From Clostridium_AD estertheticum_D (GTDB taxonomy: Bacteria; Bacillota; Clostridia; Clostridiales; Clostridiaceae): a stretch of DNA of 64,000 nucleotides. Both the position numbers and the translations under genes were made by a program. The stretch spans positions 186,001 to 250,000 of the forward strand of contig NZ_JAHLDM010000001.1 of the NCBI RefSeq assembly GCF_018861295.1, in the 5' to 3' direction. A model generated the notes under the pieces. That model searched no databases. It was not told the DNA's origin and worked only from the letters and a program-made list of their open reading frames with translations. Shown piece after piece: positions 54,290-62,395 of the stretch; the first letter of the stretch is position 1, and each line of letters starts with the position of its first letter.

Positions 54290-54418
54290 TAACAGATTCT
54301 AAGTTTATTCCATGAAAAATGTCTTAGCGCACTTATTCGACGTCCTGTCTCAGAAGTGCTAGCAACCCGTCCTGGGTTGCTTACAGAAATTTTTCATTAC
54401 ATAAACTAAGAGTCTGTA
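54290..54418 (+). repeat. Palindromic repeat family A, short copy
   Basis: The outer arms ACAGATTCTAAGTTTAT and ATAAACTAAGAGTCTGT enclose GACGTCCTGTCTC (54339-54351) and a perfect hairpin AGCAACCC-GTCCT-GGGTTGCT (54361-54381). The stem sequence differs from the other copies while the loop TCCT is kept. No gene is visible in 54220-54782. Confidence 0.8.
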
Positions 54419-54502
54419 AAACTCACTATATACTATCTGTCACACTCCTACATGATTTCACCTTTATGAGAATTATTTAGACTTAGAATAATGTATTAAT
54501 GT

Positions 54503-54752
54503 GAAAAAATATCAAGTTTCTCTGAAGTGATTTGCAACACGAGATGAAAAAACAATTGAAATGCCATTTAGTAATTCTTGTTTTGCAAATGTTAAATTAT
54601 CGTGAGCCTGACAGGAAGTCAGGCTAGTGAACCCGAGACAGGACGTCGAGTGTGAGCGATAGAGAATTTATCATGAGCAAAACATTAGAATTTCTTAATG
54701 ACATTCATGTTTCGAGTTCGTTTGCAATGCACGGTGGAGAAATTTTGATGCA
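54503..54752 (-). repeat. Palindromic repeat family A, long copy in reverse orientation
   Basis: On the minus strand this is about 75-80% similar to 8545-8795 over its whole length. The conserved GACGTCCTGTCTC lies at 54647-54635 and the hairpin AGCCTGAC-TTCCT-GTCAGGCT at 54625-54605. The outer arms pair around GTGATTTGCAACACGAG and CGTTTGCAATGCAC. Confidence 0.85.
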
Positions 54753-54782
54753 TGATATTTAGAGACGATAAAGGAGGACAAA

Positions 54783-55460
54783 ATGAAAAATTATAGTGCT
54801 TTTGATATATTAGGTCCAATTATGATTGGGCCATCAAGTTCTCATACAGCTGGTGCGGCGAGGCTTGCTAAGGTTGCTTCTATTATTGCGGGTAAGAACA
54901 TAATGTCAGTCCAATTTGTGCTTCATGGGTCTTTTGCTAAAACATATAAAGGTCATGGGACAGACAAAGCATTAATTGCAGGGATCTTAGGGATGGATCC
55001 TTGGGATGATAGACTTAAGGACTCAATGAATATAGCTAAAGAGGAAGGACTAAACGTTGAGTTTGCTTTCGCAGATTTGGGTGATGTTCATCCCAATACT
55101 GTAAAGTTTGTTATAACGAAAAAAAGTGGTAGAGTTATCGAAATTATTGGCTCCTCTGTTGGAGGAGGAAATATTTTAATATTTAGTGTTGATGGAGAAG
55201 CAGTTGAGTTTACAGGTAATTATCCAACAATTATAGTTAGGCATAAAGATATTCCAGGTATGATTTCAAAAGTAAGTACTATATTATATGAGGGAAATGT
55301 TAATATTGCATTTATGAATGTATATAGAAATAGTAGAGGATTAAACGCCACTATGGTTTTTGAAACAGATACTATAGTGGGTAAAGATGTTCTAAACAGA
55401 ATTAAGGGTATGGGCAATATATATAACATAAGAGAAATTGCACCATTGGTAGAGTCGTAA
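54783..55460 (+). CDS. sdaAB: L-serine dehydratase, iron-sulfur dependent, beta subunit
   Basis: This 225-residue subunit works with SdaAA to deaminate L-serine to pyruvate and ammonia. The start MKNYSAFDILGPIMIGPSSSHTAGAARLA is the family signature, with the SSSHTAGA substrate-binding region. The C-terminal ~75 residues form an ACT domain (IIVRHKDIPGMISKVSTIL), expected to sense serine. AAAGGAGG precedes the ATG. The alpha gene follows after 71 bp. The upstream 560 bp carry only repeats, so the promoter lies within or just after the family-A palindrome. Confidence 0.95.
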   Translation: MKNYSAFDILGPIMIGPSSSHTAGAARLAKVASIIAGKNIMSVQFVLHGSFAKTYKGHGTDKALIAGILGMDPWDDRLKDSMNIAKEEGLNVEFAFADLGDVHPNTVKFVITKKSGRVIEIIGSSVGGGNILIFSVDGEAVEFTGNYPTIIVRHKDIPGMISKVSTILYEGNVNIAFMNVYRNSRGLNATMVFETDTIVGKDVLNRIKGMGNIYNIREIAPLVES

Positions 55461-55531
55461 TAAAAGTAGAGATATTAGAGAACAATTAAGAGTAAGATGA
55501 TTAACTAAAGATATTACAAGGGGGAAAAATT

Positions 55532-56407
55532 GTGTTCGTAAACAAAGGAGTAGAGCTTCTAAATATATGTAAGGAAAAGAATATACCAATTTGGGAATAT
55601 ACTATAATGTGTGAAATGGATGAGAGTGGGCTTTCGCGAAGCCAAATTGTTGAAAGGATGAGAAAAAATTTAAATACTATGAGAGAAGCGGCAGAATATG
55701 GGCTCACAAACGAAACTAGGTCAATAAGTGGGTTAATAGGAGGCGATGCAATTAAACTAAACAGGTATGCACAGGCTAAAAACACATTAACAGGTGAATT
55801 TATGATAAAAGCAATGGCAAGAGCTGTTTCTTGCTCAGAAGTAAATGCAACTATGGGTAAAATAGTTGCAGCACCTACAGCGGGATCTTGTGGGATAATT
55901 CCAGCTGTAGTTATTACTGCGGGTGAAAAGTTAAATAAAACTGAAGAGGACCTAATTAATGCACTATTTACATCGGCTGGGATAGGTATTATAATTGCTA
56001 AAAATGCTACATTATCAGGAGCTGAAGGTGGATGTCAGGCTGAATGTGGTTCGGCTTCTGCAATGGGCGCGGCTGCGGTAGTTGAAATGATGGGTGGAAC
56101 CCCTGCTATGGCAATGGATGCAGCAGCTATTGTGATAAAAAACATACTAGGGCTAGTATGTGACCCTGTTGCAGGTTTGGTTGAGGTACCTTGTGCTAAA
56201 CGAAATATAGCTGGGGCAGTAAGTGCTTTAACTACTGCAGACCTTGTCATGAGTGGAGTTACAAGTCGAATACCTTTTGATGATACAGTAATTGCAATGT
56301 ATAAGGTAGGTAAGCAATTGCCTTGCGAATTAAGAGAGACTGCTATGGGTGGACTTGCAACTACACTTACAGGGCTAAAACTTGCAAAAGAAATCTTATC
56401 AAAATAA
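55532..56407 (+). CDS. sdaAA: L-serine dehydratase, iron-sulfur dependent, alpha subunit
   Basis: The 291-residue subunit carries the oxygen-sensitive 4Fe-4S cluster that acts as Lewis acid in serine deamination. Cysteines in the conserved positions are in TAGSCGIIPAV (~125), GCQAECGSASAMGAA (~168) and LVCDPVAGLVEVPC (~210). The start is GTG at 55532, about six bases after AAGGGGG. It follows sdaAB and is likely in the same transcript. The enzyme fits an anaerobic amino-acid fermenter. Normal length and no defects. Confidence 0.95.
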   Translation: MFVNKGVELLNICKEKNIPIWEYTIMCEMDESGLSRSQIVERMRKNLNTMREAAEYGLTNETRSISGLIGGDAIKLNRYAQAKNTLTGEFMIKAMARAVSCSEVNATMGKIVAAPTAGSCGIIPAVVITAGEKLNKTEEDLINALFTSAGIGIIIAKNATLSGAEGGCQAECGSASAMGAAAVVEMMGGTPAMAMDAAAIVIKNILGLVCDPVAGLVEVPCAKRNIAGAVSALTTADLVMSGVTSRIPFDDTVIAMYKVGKQLPCELRETAMGGLATTLTGLKLAKEILSK

Positions 56408-56466
56408 AAAAGTATATAACATAATTTAATTTATACAATAATATAATTAAACTAAAAGGTGATTAT

Positions 56467-56796
56467 TTGGCACATAGAAGAGTAGTTCAGAATTATTACA
56501 ATGATATAAATAATCTGTCAGATGTTTTAACTAAACTAGTTAATTCATATCGTTTATTAATAGGCGGAGCAAATGAATTAAATGGAATTGCATTATCTAA
56601 AAAAAGTGACATTAAGGATGCACTTAAAAGAGCGGATGAAGTAGGAAATATTATAGACGAGACAATAAAGGTGTTAGATGATGCAAGTTATAGTTATATG
56701 TCTTATTGCAAAATGAAAACCGAAATTATGAAAAGCAAGCTTCAAATAGAGTATATAGAAACAGAAATTGATGAGGACTTAAGGTTAAAAGATTAA
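56467..56796 (+). CDS. Small helical protein of unknown function
   Basis: This 109-residue protein is charged and predicted helical throughout, with no membrane segment and one Cys (residue 81). It begins MAHRRVVQNYYNDINNL and ends ETEIDEDLRLKD. The heptad-like spacing in its second half suggests a coiled coil. The start is TTG, seven bases after AAGGTGAT. It follows sdaAA by 59 bp on the same strand and is closed by the terminator at 56845-56892, so it may be part of that transcript. I do not recognise a family. Confidence 0.6.
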   Translation: MAHRRVVQNYYNDINNLSDVLTKLVNSYRLLIGGANELNGIALSKKSDIKDALKRADEVGNIIDETIKVLDDASYSYMSYCKMKTEIMKSKLQIEYIETEIDEDLRLKD

Positions 56797-56844
56797 GTTA
56801 TTTCATTTTACGTGAATTAGAAAAATATTAGAAATATTAATTTG

Positions 56845-56896
56845 GTACCTATTGGCTAAAGGCATAAAAAAATGTATTTAGCTAATAGGTATTTTT
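56845..56896 (+). terminator. Terminator after the small helical protein gene
   Basis: The stem GTACCTATTGGCTAAA/TTTAGCTAATAGGTA is followed by five T. Confidence 0.85.
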
Positions 56897-56957
56897 GTAT
56901 GATCTTTGTTAATAACAGAGATATAGAATGATTTTTATATTATAATTCAAATCTTTG

Positions 56958-57470
56958 TCACCTTTTTTTAATTTGAAATTTACTTACCATAAGGTAAGCG
57001 AGTATAAACATTATAATAATAGTAAGTGGGAAGTTATGAGGCGAGTTTAAAGTAATTAGAGCATAAAGTGCTACTAGTATTCCGGCTAAAGTAATAGGAA
57101 TACCTGTATAAACATTATTAAATGTAGAGTTATTATATCTTGCTAGTCTATAGGCACCAGCTACAGGGTATACTAAAAAACAAACATAACCTAAATTTCC
57201 AAGCGAGATGAAATCATATAAATTAAATATTAATACAGCAGGTGCAACTCCAAAAGAAACTAGATCTGCTAATGAATCTAGTTCTTTTCCAAGTTCACTA
57301 GATACTTTTAAAAGTCGTGCTACTTGTCCATCATATCTGTCCATAAGAGCAGCTAATAATATAAAAATCACAGATAACTTGTAATTAGCTTGAAATGTCA
57401 TTAATAAAGATAACAAACCAAAAACTAAATTTCCAAAGGTAAGAATATTTGGTATAAAAGATTTTTCCAC
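56958..57470 (-). CDS. pssA: CDP-diacylglycerol-serine O-phosphatidyltransferase
   Basis: This 170-residue membrane enzyme makes phosphatidylserine from CDP-diacylglycerol and serine. The CDP-alcohol phosphatidyltransferase motif is complete: DRYDGQVARLL, then GKELDSLADLVSFG, giving the D-G-AR-G-D-D pattern at about residues 43-72. It has about five hydrophobic segments. The length fits the Bacillus-type class II enzyme. GTG start after AGGGAGTGG. No psd gene is adjacent. The 281-bp gap to the next gene (57471-57751) is AT-rich and I see nothing firm in it. Confidence 0.92.
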   Translation of the reverse strand: MEKSFIPNILTFGNLVFGLLSLLMTFQANYKLSVIFILLAALMDRYDGQVARLLKVSSELGKELDSLADLVSFGVAPAVLIFNLYDFISLGNLGYVCFLVYPVAGAYRLARYNNSTFNNVYTGIPITLAGILVALYALITLNSPHNFPLTIIIMFILAYLMVSKFQIKKR

Positions 57471-57751
57471 TAAACACCACTCCCTAAATAATAAAATTGC
57501 ATTATAAACTTAACACTAGGTTAGCATATAATTTGTATAAAAGATATTTTTAATTATACATTATTTTATAATAAAAATAAAATATACAAATCTTATATTT
57601 TGTTTTAATGATATTTCAATGACCTATGAGATGGTTTTATGTTTTCTAAAAAAAATACAAGTAGAATAAAAAACATTAATATAAATTTTTCATTATGGTT
57701 AAAATATAATAATCGTTATCTAACATAAAGAGATATAAGGAGGATTATAAA

Positions 57752-58183
57752 ATGAAAATTTCGGAAATAATGACTAAAGAAGTTATAAGTTTATCGGTAG
57801 ATGATACAGTTGAACGTGCAGCCCAAATTATGAAAGAGTATAATATAGGATCAATTCCTATAAATACGCAGGGTAGAGGATTAGTTGGGATTATAACTGA
57901 TAGAGATATAATTTTAAGATGTGTAGCGGAAGGTAAGGACATCAAAGTGCAAAAGATAAGACAAATTATGACTTCAAATCCAGTAGTAGGAGATGAAAAT
58001 ATAAATGTTAATGATGCTAGTAGGATTATGGGTGAGAGGCAAATAAGAAGATTACCAATTACTTCAAATAATGAATTGATTGGGATCGTAACACTCGGAG
58101 ATTTAGCATTAGAACCAAATTTAAAACAGGAAACTACAGACGTCTTGGGTGAAATTTCAATTCCTTGTTCGCATTGTTTTTAA
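57752..58183 (+). CDS. CBS domain pair protein
   Basis: This 143-residue soluble protein consists of two CBS domains in tandem. The first spans about 7-60 (MTKEVISLSVDDTVERAAQI ... GIITDRDI), the second about 72-125 (MTSNPVVGDENINVNDASRIM ... GIVTLGDLAL). CBS pairs bind adenosine nucleotides and control partner proteins. The short tail ends CSHCF, a CxxC-like motif that could bind metal or be redox active. AAGGAGG precedes the ATG. Single gene with its own terminator; the partner is unknown. Confidence 0.92.
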   Translation: MKISEIMTKEVISLSVDDTVERAAQIMKEYNIGSIPINTQGRGLVGIITDRDIILRCVAEGKDIKVQKIRQIMTSNPVVGDENINVNDASRIMGERQIRRLPITSNNELIGIVTLGDLALEPNLKQETTDVLGEISIPCSHCF

Positions 58184-58218
58184 AGCCAATTGTAATTAAG
58201 TCTAATATTATTTAGTGA

Positions 58219-58254
58219 ACATCCACAAGAAAATGGAATCTTGTGGATTTAATT
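58219..58254 (+). terminator. Terminator of the CBS gene
   Basis: The stem ATCCACAAGA/TCTTGTGGAT is followed by TTTAATTTT. Confidence 0.78.
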
Positions 58255-58315
58255 TTAAAGAGGTATAATGTTTATAAATAAATCGTTAAATTAGGCGGAA
58301 ATAGGAGAGAATGGA

Positions 58316-59203
58316 ATGAATAAGGTGAAGTTTATTTACAACCCATATTCTGGAGAAAGCACTATAGCATCAGATCTAGACCAAATAATAATGATTCATC
58401 AAAAATATAAGTATACAATAGTACCATATAGAATATGTAATGAATATCCTATATCAGATGCTTTTTTTGACATAGATGAAGGTTATAAATATGTCTTAAT
58501 AGCAGGTGGCGATGGAACAATAGATAGTGTAGTAAATGAGATGAAAAAAAAGGAAATCGATTTACCTATAGCAATCCTTCCCGTAGGTACTGCAAATGAT
58601 TTTGCAAATTATATAGGAATGCCTCATGATGTGTATGATGCGTGTTATCAGATATTAAATAGTGATGCAAAAAAGATAGATTTAGGAAAGATAAATGATA
58701 AATATTTTGTAAACGTAGCGAGTACAGGGTTATTCACAGATATATCTCAAAAAATGGATATGAATCTTAAAAATACTATAGGTAAATTGGCGTATTATGT
58801 AAAGGGAATAGAGCAATTACCGAATTTTAGAAAATTAAAAATAAAGGTCACTTCAGATGAAGTTTTATTTGATGGTGATATGTACTTAATGTTAGTATTT
58901 AATGGACAAACCGCAGGAAGTATGAGGTTTGCATATAAGGCTAAAGTGGACGATGGACTTTTAGATGTAATAATAATAAAGGCTGGAAACATGAAAAATA
59001 TTTTAAATATTTTTATCAAAATGTTAAGAAATGAGCACCTTGAGAATGTTGAGGGAATTGTTTATTTTAAGACTAGTAAGCTCGAAATAGAATGTCACGA
59101 GGATATCGTTACAGACATAGATGGGGAGAGAGGACCAGATTTTCCTCTACTTATTACTTGCGAAAAGGGTGGAATATCTATAATAGGATCTAAAATACAA
59201 TAA
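58316..59203 (+). CDS. Diacylglycerol kinase family lipid kinase (YegS/DgkB-like)
   Basis: This 295-residue cytosolic lipid kinase has the nucleotide-binding GGDGTIDSVVNEM near residue 65 and PVGTANDFANYIG near 93. The C-terminal half is a beta-rich domain that ends with the DGERGPDFPLLI motif typical of the DgkB/YegS/BmrU group. It phosphorylates diacylglycerol or a related lipid, returning it to phospholipid synthesis, in keeping with nearby pssA. The second of two close ATGs (58316) is used because it is in frame and six bases from AGGAGAG. Confidence 0.88.
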   Translation: MNKVKFIYNPYSGESTIASDLDQIIMIHQKYKYTIVPYRICNEYPISDAFFDIDEGYKYVLIAGGDGTIDSVVNEMKKKEIDLPIAILPVGTANDFANYIGMPHDVYDACYQILNSDAKKIDLGKINDKYFVNVASTGLFTDISQKMDMNLKNTIGKLAYYVKGIEQLPNFRKLKIKVTSDEVLFDGDMYLMLVFNGQTAGSMRFAYKAKVDDGLLDVIIIKAGNMKNILNIFIKMLRNEHLENVEGIVYFKTSKLEIECHEDIVTDIDGERGPDFPLLITCEKGGISIIGSKIQ

Positions 59204-59267
59204 ATTATGCATAATTTCATATACTAATTAATAAATATTAACAGTAGCAATTTTAGGGAGAGTAAGA

Positions 59268-59915
59268 ATGAAAATATATTTTTTACTGCTGTTTATAATG
59301 ATTTTATTATTATATGAAGGTATAATTTGTAGTCTATATTATGTTCCTAGAAAAATCAAAATAATAAGTTTTGTGGCTTTAATTACAATGACATTTAGAT
59401 ACATAGCCTTAATAATACTTTTAATTGTAAAGGATCAAAATTATTTATATATGTTAAAATCTTTAGTATATACAAACTTTTTGTGCATACCAATATGTGG
59501 CATCATCTCAGCTTTTATAGTTGCTAGAAAAAATACGATTAAATTAAGAAGAATTATATTAATATCCGGAATTTTGTGTTTAGGTTATTGTATTGTCATA
59601 TATAATTCTAGTGCAAATATTTCTATATCAAATCTTTATGGATATACTATAAAATTACAATTAGAGAATTATTTTTATTATACGTCACTTATAATAAATT
59701 CAATCCTTATAATTATGGGTATAAATCTATTTAATAGACGCTATTCAAATAAACATGGCGCAGTATTAATAGTTATATCAGCTGTTATTACATTAATAGC
59801 AGTCCTTCTAACTTCGATAAATACAAGTTTAGATTTCTTATTGATAGGAGATATTTCTTGGATTTTAACAATGGATTATGCTTTGAATAAAGTTAAAAGA
59901 CATATACAGCTATAA
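59268..59915 (+). CDS. Membrane protein of unknown function (about seven helices)
   Basis: The 215-residue protein is hydrophobic over most of its length, with segments at about 3-23, 32-56, 62-85, 95-115, 133-152, 160-182 and 187-205, and short basic loops (RKIK, RKNTIKLRR, NRRYSNKH). It follows the lipid-kinase gene after 64 bp with GGGAGAG before the ATG, so the two may form an operon. I recognise no family or motif. The last codons and the stop lie inside the terminator hairpin at 59895-59939. Confidence 0.65.
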   Translation: MKIYFLLLFIMILLLYEGIICSLYYVPRKIKIISFVALITMTFRYIALIILLIVKDQNYLYMLKSLVYTNFLCIPICGIISAFIVARKNTIKLRRIILISGILCLGYCIVIYNSSANISISNLYGYTIKLQLENYFYYTSLIINSILIIMGINLFNRRYSNKHGAVLIVISAVITLIAVLLTSINTSLDFLLIGDISWILTMDYALNKVKRHIQL

Positions 59916-59944
59916 AAATTACAGCTATATATGTCTTTTGTTTT
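59895..59944. terminator. Terminator between convergent genes, overlapping a stop codon
   Basis: The arms AAAAGACATATA and TATATGTCTTTT, extended by CAGCT/AGCTG-like bases, form a long stem followed by T. It overlaps the end of the membrane-protein gene and stops just before the ygiQ stop. Confidence 0.75.
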
Positions 59945-61954
59945 TTATCCTTGTCGTTTTCTAGGACTAAGGTTTGATGTACGTTTTTTAGAGGGTTTTG
60001 GAGCAGTCTTTAAATTTGGTTTTGAGGCCGTTTTTAAAGAAGGTTTTGTAAAGGTTCTAGGAGCAGGTTCAGAAACATGTCCAGGTTCTGTATTTGGTGT
60101 CCTAAACTTAGAATGTTTCTTCCCTTGATACTTTGGATGACTATTTGCTTTGGTAGGTCTTGATGGTATTAATGATTTTTTATCAGAACCAATCAAATCT
60201 TCTCTATGAGCTTTTACTAGTGCCTCTCTTACAATGCTGTAGTTTTCTGGATTCTTAAATTGCATAAGAGCTCTTTGCATGTTTTTTTCTTTTTGTTCGG
60301 TTGGAACATAAACCTTTGCGCCACTGAAAGGATTTACCCCAGTATAAAATATAGTAGTAGATAAACTGCCAGGTGTTGGGTAAAAGTCTTGAACCTGTTC
60401 TGGAGTGTAACCCATTTCGTTTATATATTCTGATAATTTAATTGATTCTGTGAGGTCACATCCTGGGTGGCTTGACATAAAGTATGGAACCAAAAATTGA
60501 TCTTTATCTAGTTCTTTATTAGTTTCGTTATATTTTTTGACAAACCTATCAAACACTTCTTGTTTTGATTTTCCCATTTGGTCTAGTACTTTGTCACTAA
60601 TGTGTTCAGGGGCTACTTTTAATTGTCCGCTAATATGATGTTCACATAACTCTTCGAAAAATTTAGTGTTTTTATCATATATTAAATAATCGTATCTTAT
60701 TCCAGAACGAATAAAAACTTTTTTAATGTTCGGAATTACTCTAACTTTTCTTAATAAATCTAAGTATTCAGTGTGGTCAATAATAAGATTCTTGCATGGA
60801 GTTGGGAACATGCATTGTTTATCACGACATACACCTACTTTTTCTTGAATCTTGCAAGCTCTGTGTCTAAAATTTGCAGTAGGACCACCAATATCATGAA
60901 TGTATCCTTTGAAATTCTTTAAGGTAGTTAAAACAGTAGCTTCGTCTATTATAGATTTCTGACTTCTATTTTGTATAACTCGACCTTGATGAAATGTTAA
61001 TGCACAAAATGAACAACTACCAAAACATCCCCTATGGCTTGTTATAGAAAATTCAACTTCTTTTATTGCGGGAATACCACCTTTAGCTTCATATATAGGA
61101 TGGTAGGTTCTGGTGTATGGTAAACCATAAGTTATATCCATTTCAGCTTGGGTTAAAGATATCTGAGGAGCATTTTGAACTACATATCTGTCATTATGCT
61201 TTTGTACAATAGTCTTTCCTCTTATATCGTCTTGTTCTAATGATTGTAATTTGTAACTCTCGGCATAAGCAAGTTTATCAGTAGAGACAGTTTCAAAAGA
61301 AGAAACTTCAACATAATCCTTAAGGTCACTAATATCTTTTGTAGCATATACGCTGCCTCTAATAGAAGTCATTTTTTCTATACTCATACCATATTTAAAA
61401 AGATTAGCCATTTCAACTATGGTTTTTTCGCCCATGCCATAAAGTAGCAAGTCGGCTTTAGCATCAATTAATAAACTTCGCCTTACTTTATTGGACCAAT
61501 AATCATAGTGAGCAAATCGCCTAAGACTTGCTTCTATACCACCAATTACAATTGGAACATTTTTAAAAGCTTCGCGGGCGCGATTACAGTAAACAATTAC
61601 GGCTCTATCGGGTCTGTGACCTGATTCACCACCTGGAGAATAAAGATCATCATGTCTCTTTTTCTTTGCGGCTGTATAGTGATTAACCATAGAATCTATA
61701 TTGCCGGAATTTATAATGAATGCAAACTTAGGTTTCCCTAGTTTCCTAAAATCATCTACGTTTTCCCAATTAGGCTGTGCTATGATACCTACGTTGAAGC
61801 CTTCATGTTCTAGGGTTCTTCCTATTATGGCAGTTCCAAAGGATGGGTGATCAATATATGCATCCCCTGTAATTATTATAAAATCTAATTGAGATATATT
61901 TCTTTCTTTTAAATCATCCATGCAAATGGGTAAAAATTGTTTATTTACTATCAT
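59945..61954 (-). CDS. YgiQ family radical SAM protein
   Basis: The 669-residue protein has the YgiQ layout: an N-terminal domain with DAYIDHPSFGTAIIGRTLE, then the radical SAM core with the cluster motif CFGSCSFC near residue 315, and the FYPTPGSLSTTIFYTG stretch near 545. A CRDKQCMFPTPC element near 375 may bind a further metal site. The last ~65 residues form a basic, Pro/Lys/Thr-rich tail with repeated KPSLKTASKPNLKTAPKPS units that the core family does not need. The substrate is unknown. AGGAGG precedes the ATG. Single gene. Confidence 0.9.
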   Translation of the reverse strand: MIVNKQFLPICMDDLKERNISQLDFIIITGDAYIDHPSFGTAIIGRTLEHEGFNVGIIAQPNWENVDDFRKLGKPKFAFIINSGNIDSMVNHYTAAKKKRHDDLYSPGGESGHRPDRAVIVYCNRAREAFKNVPIVIGGIEASLRRFAHYDYWSNKVRRSLLIDAKADLLLYGMGEKTIVEMANLFKYGMSIEKMTSIRGSVYATKDISDLKDYVEVSSFETVSTDKLAYAESYKLQSLEQDDIRGKTIVQKHNDRYVVQNAPQISLTQAEMDITYGLPYTRTYHPIYEAKGGIPAIKEVEFSITSHRGCFGSCSFCALTFHQGRVIQNRSQKSIIDEATVLTTLKNFKGYIHDIGGPTANFRHRACKIQEKVGVCRDKQCMFPTPCKNLIIDHTEYLDLLRKVRVIPNIKKVFIRSGIRYDYLIYDKNTKFFEELCEHHISGQLKVAPEHISDKVLDQMGKSKQEVFDRFVKKYNETNKELDKDQFLVPYFMSSHPGCDLTESIKLSEYINEMGYTPEQVQDFYPTPGSLSTTIFYTGVNPFSGAKVYVPTEQKEKNMQRALMQFKNPENYSIVREALVKAHREDLIGSDKKSLIPSRPTKANSHPKYQGKKHSKFRTPNTEPGHVSEPAPRTFTKPSLKTASKPNLKTAPKPSKKRTSNLSPRKRQG

Positions 61955-62231
61955 ATAATCCTCCTGAGAGATTAGTCGAATCTTTAGTTAATTTAATTAT
62001 TATTAATTAAACTAAAGTTAGTTTTTGTGTGTTTACGATATATAATAATATTAACATATCTATAGAAAAATATGAACTAGAAAAGTTTATAAATATAATT
62101 GAATTTCACTTTTTTAGTTGCATTTTGAAGTATATATAATATACTTGTATAGTGAGAATATTTTTTACAATTAAGAAAAAATAATATAATCTACTAATAT
62201 AGAAGAATAAAATTATAGGTGGTGAAAAAAA

Positions 62232-62306
62232 ATGGAAAATGGCCCTCGAAGTAGAAGGTCAAAATTAATTTTAAAATTTAATATTATTATGCAGAGAATT
62301 TCTTAA
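62232..62306 (+). CDS. Possible 24-codon leader peptide
   Basis: A short ORF reads MENGPRSRRSKLILKFNIIMQ and ends RIS. Its ATG has AGGTGGTG seven bases upstream, as good as any in the window. It sits about 90 bases upstream of the MgtE-N/CBS gene and its last codons overlap the 5' arm of the hairpin at 62289-62379. Translation would keep that arm open. The peptide is too short for homology; it could also be a chance ORF. Confidence 0.45.
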   Translation: MENGPRSRRSKLILKFNIIMQRIS

Positions 62307-62379
62307 AGTATAAGTTGACATAGATAAGGTAGGAATATAAGTCAATGAGTTAAAACCCCATTTTGATGTTTCTCTGCAT
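62289..62379 (+). promoter_or_regulatory. Structured leader directly before the MgtE-N/CBS gene
   Basis: A perfect 10-bp stem, ATGCAGAGAA (62289-62298) and TTCTCTGCAT (62370-62379), closes a ~70-base domain with an inner TTGAC/GTCAA pairing (62315/62341). The 3' arm ends three bases before the ribosome binding site AGGAGGGA. It does not fit the M-box or other riboswitches I know. Confidence 0.5.
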
Positions 62380-62395
62380 AAGAGGAGGGATATCT

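Noticed and set aside
62210..62395. M-box, yybP-ykoY or other known metal riboswitch before the MgtE-N/CBS gene
   Set aside because: None of the conserved core words of these riboswitches could be found; only simple stems and a short ORF are visible.
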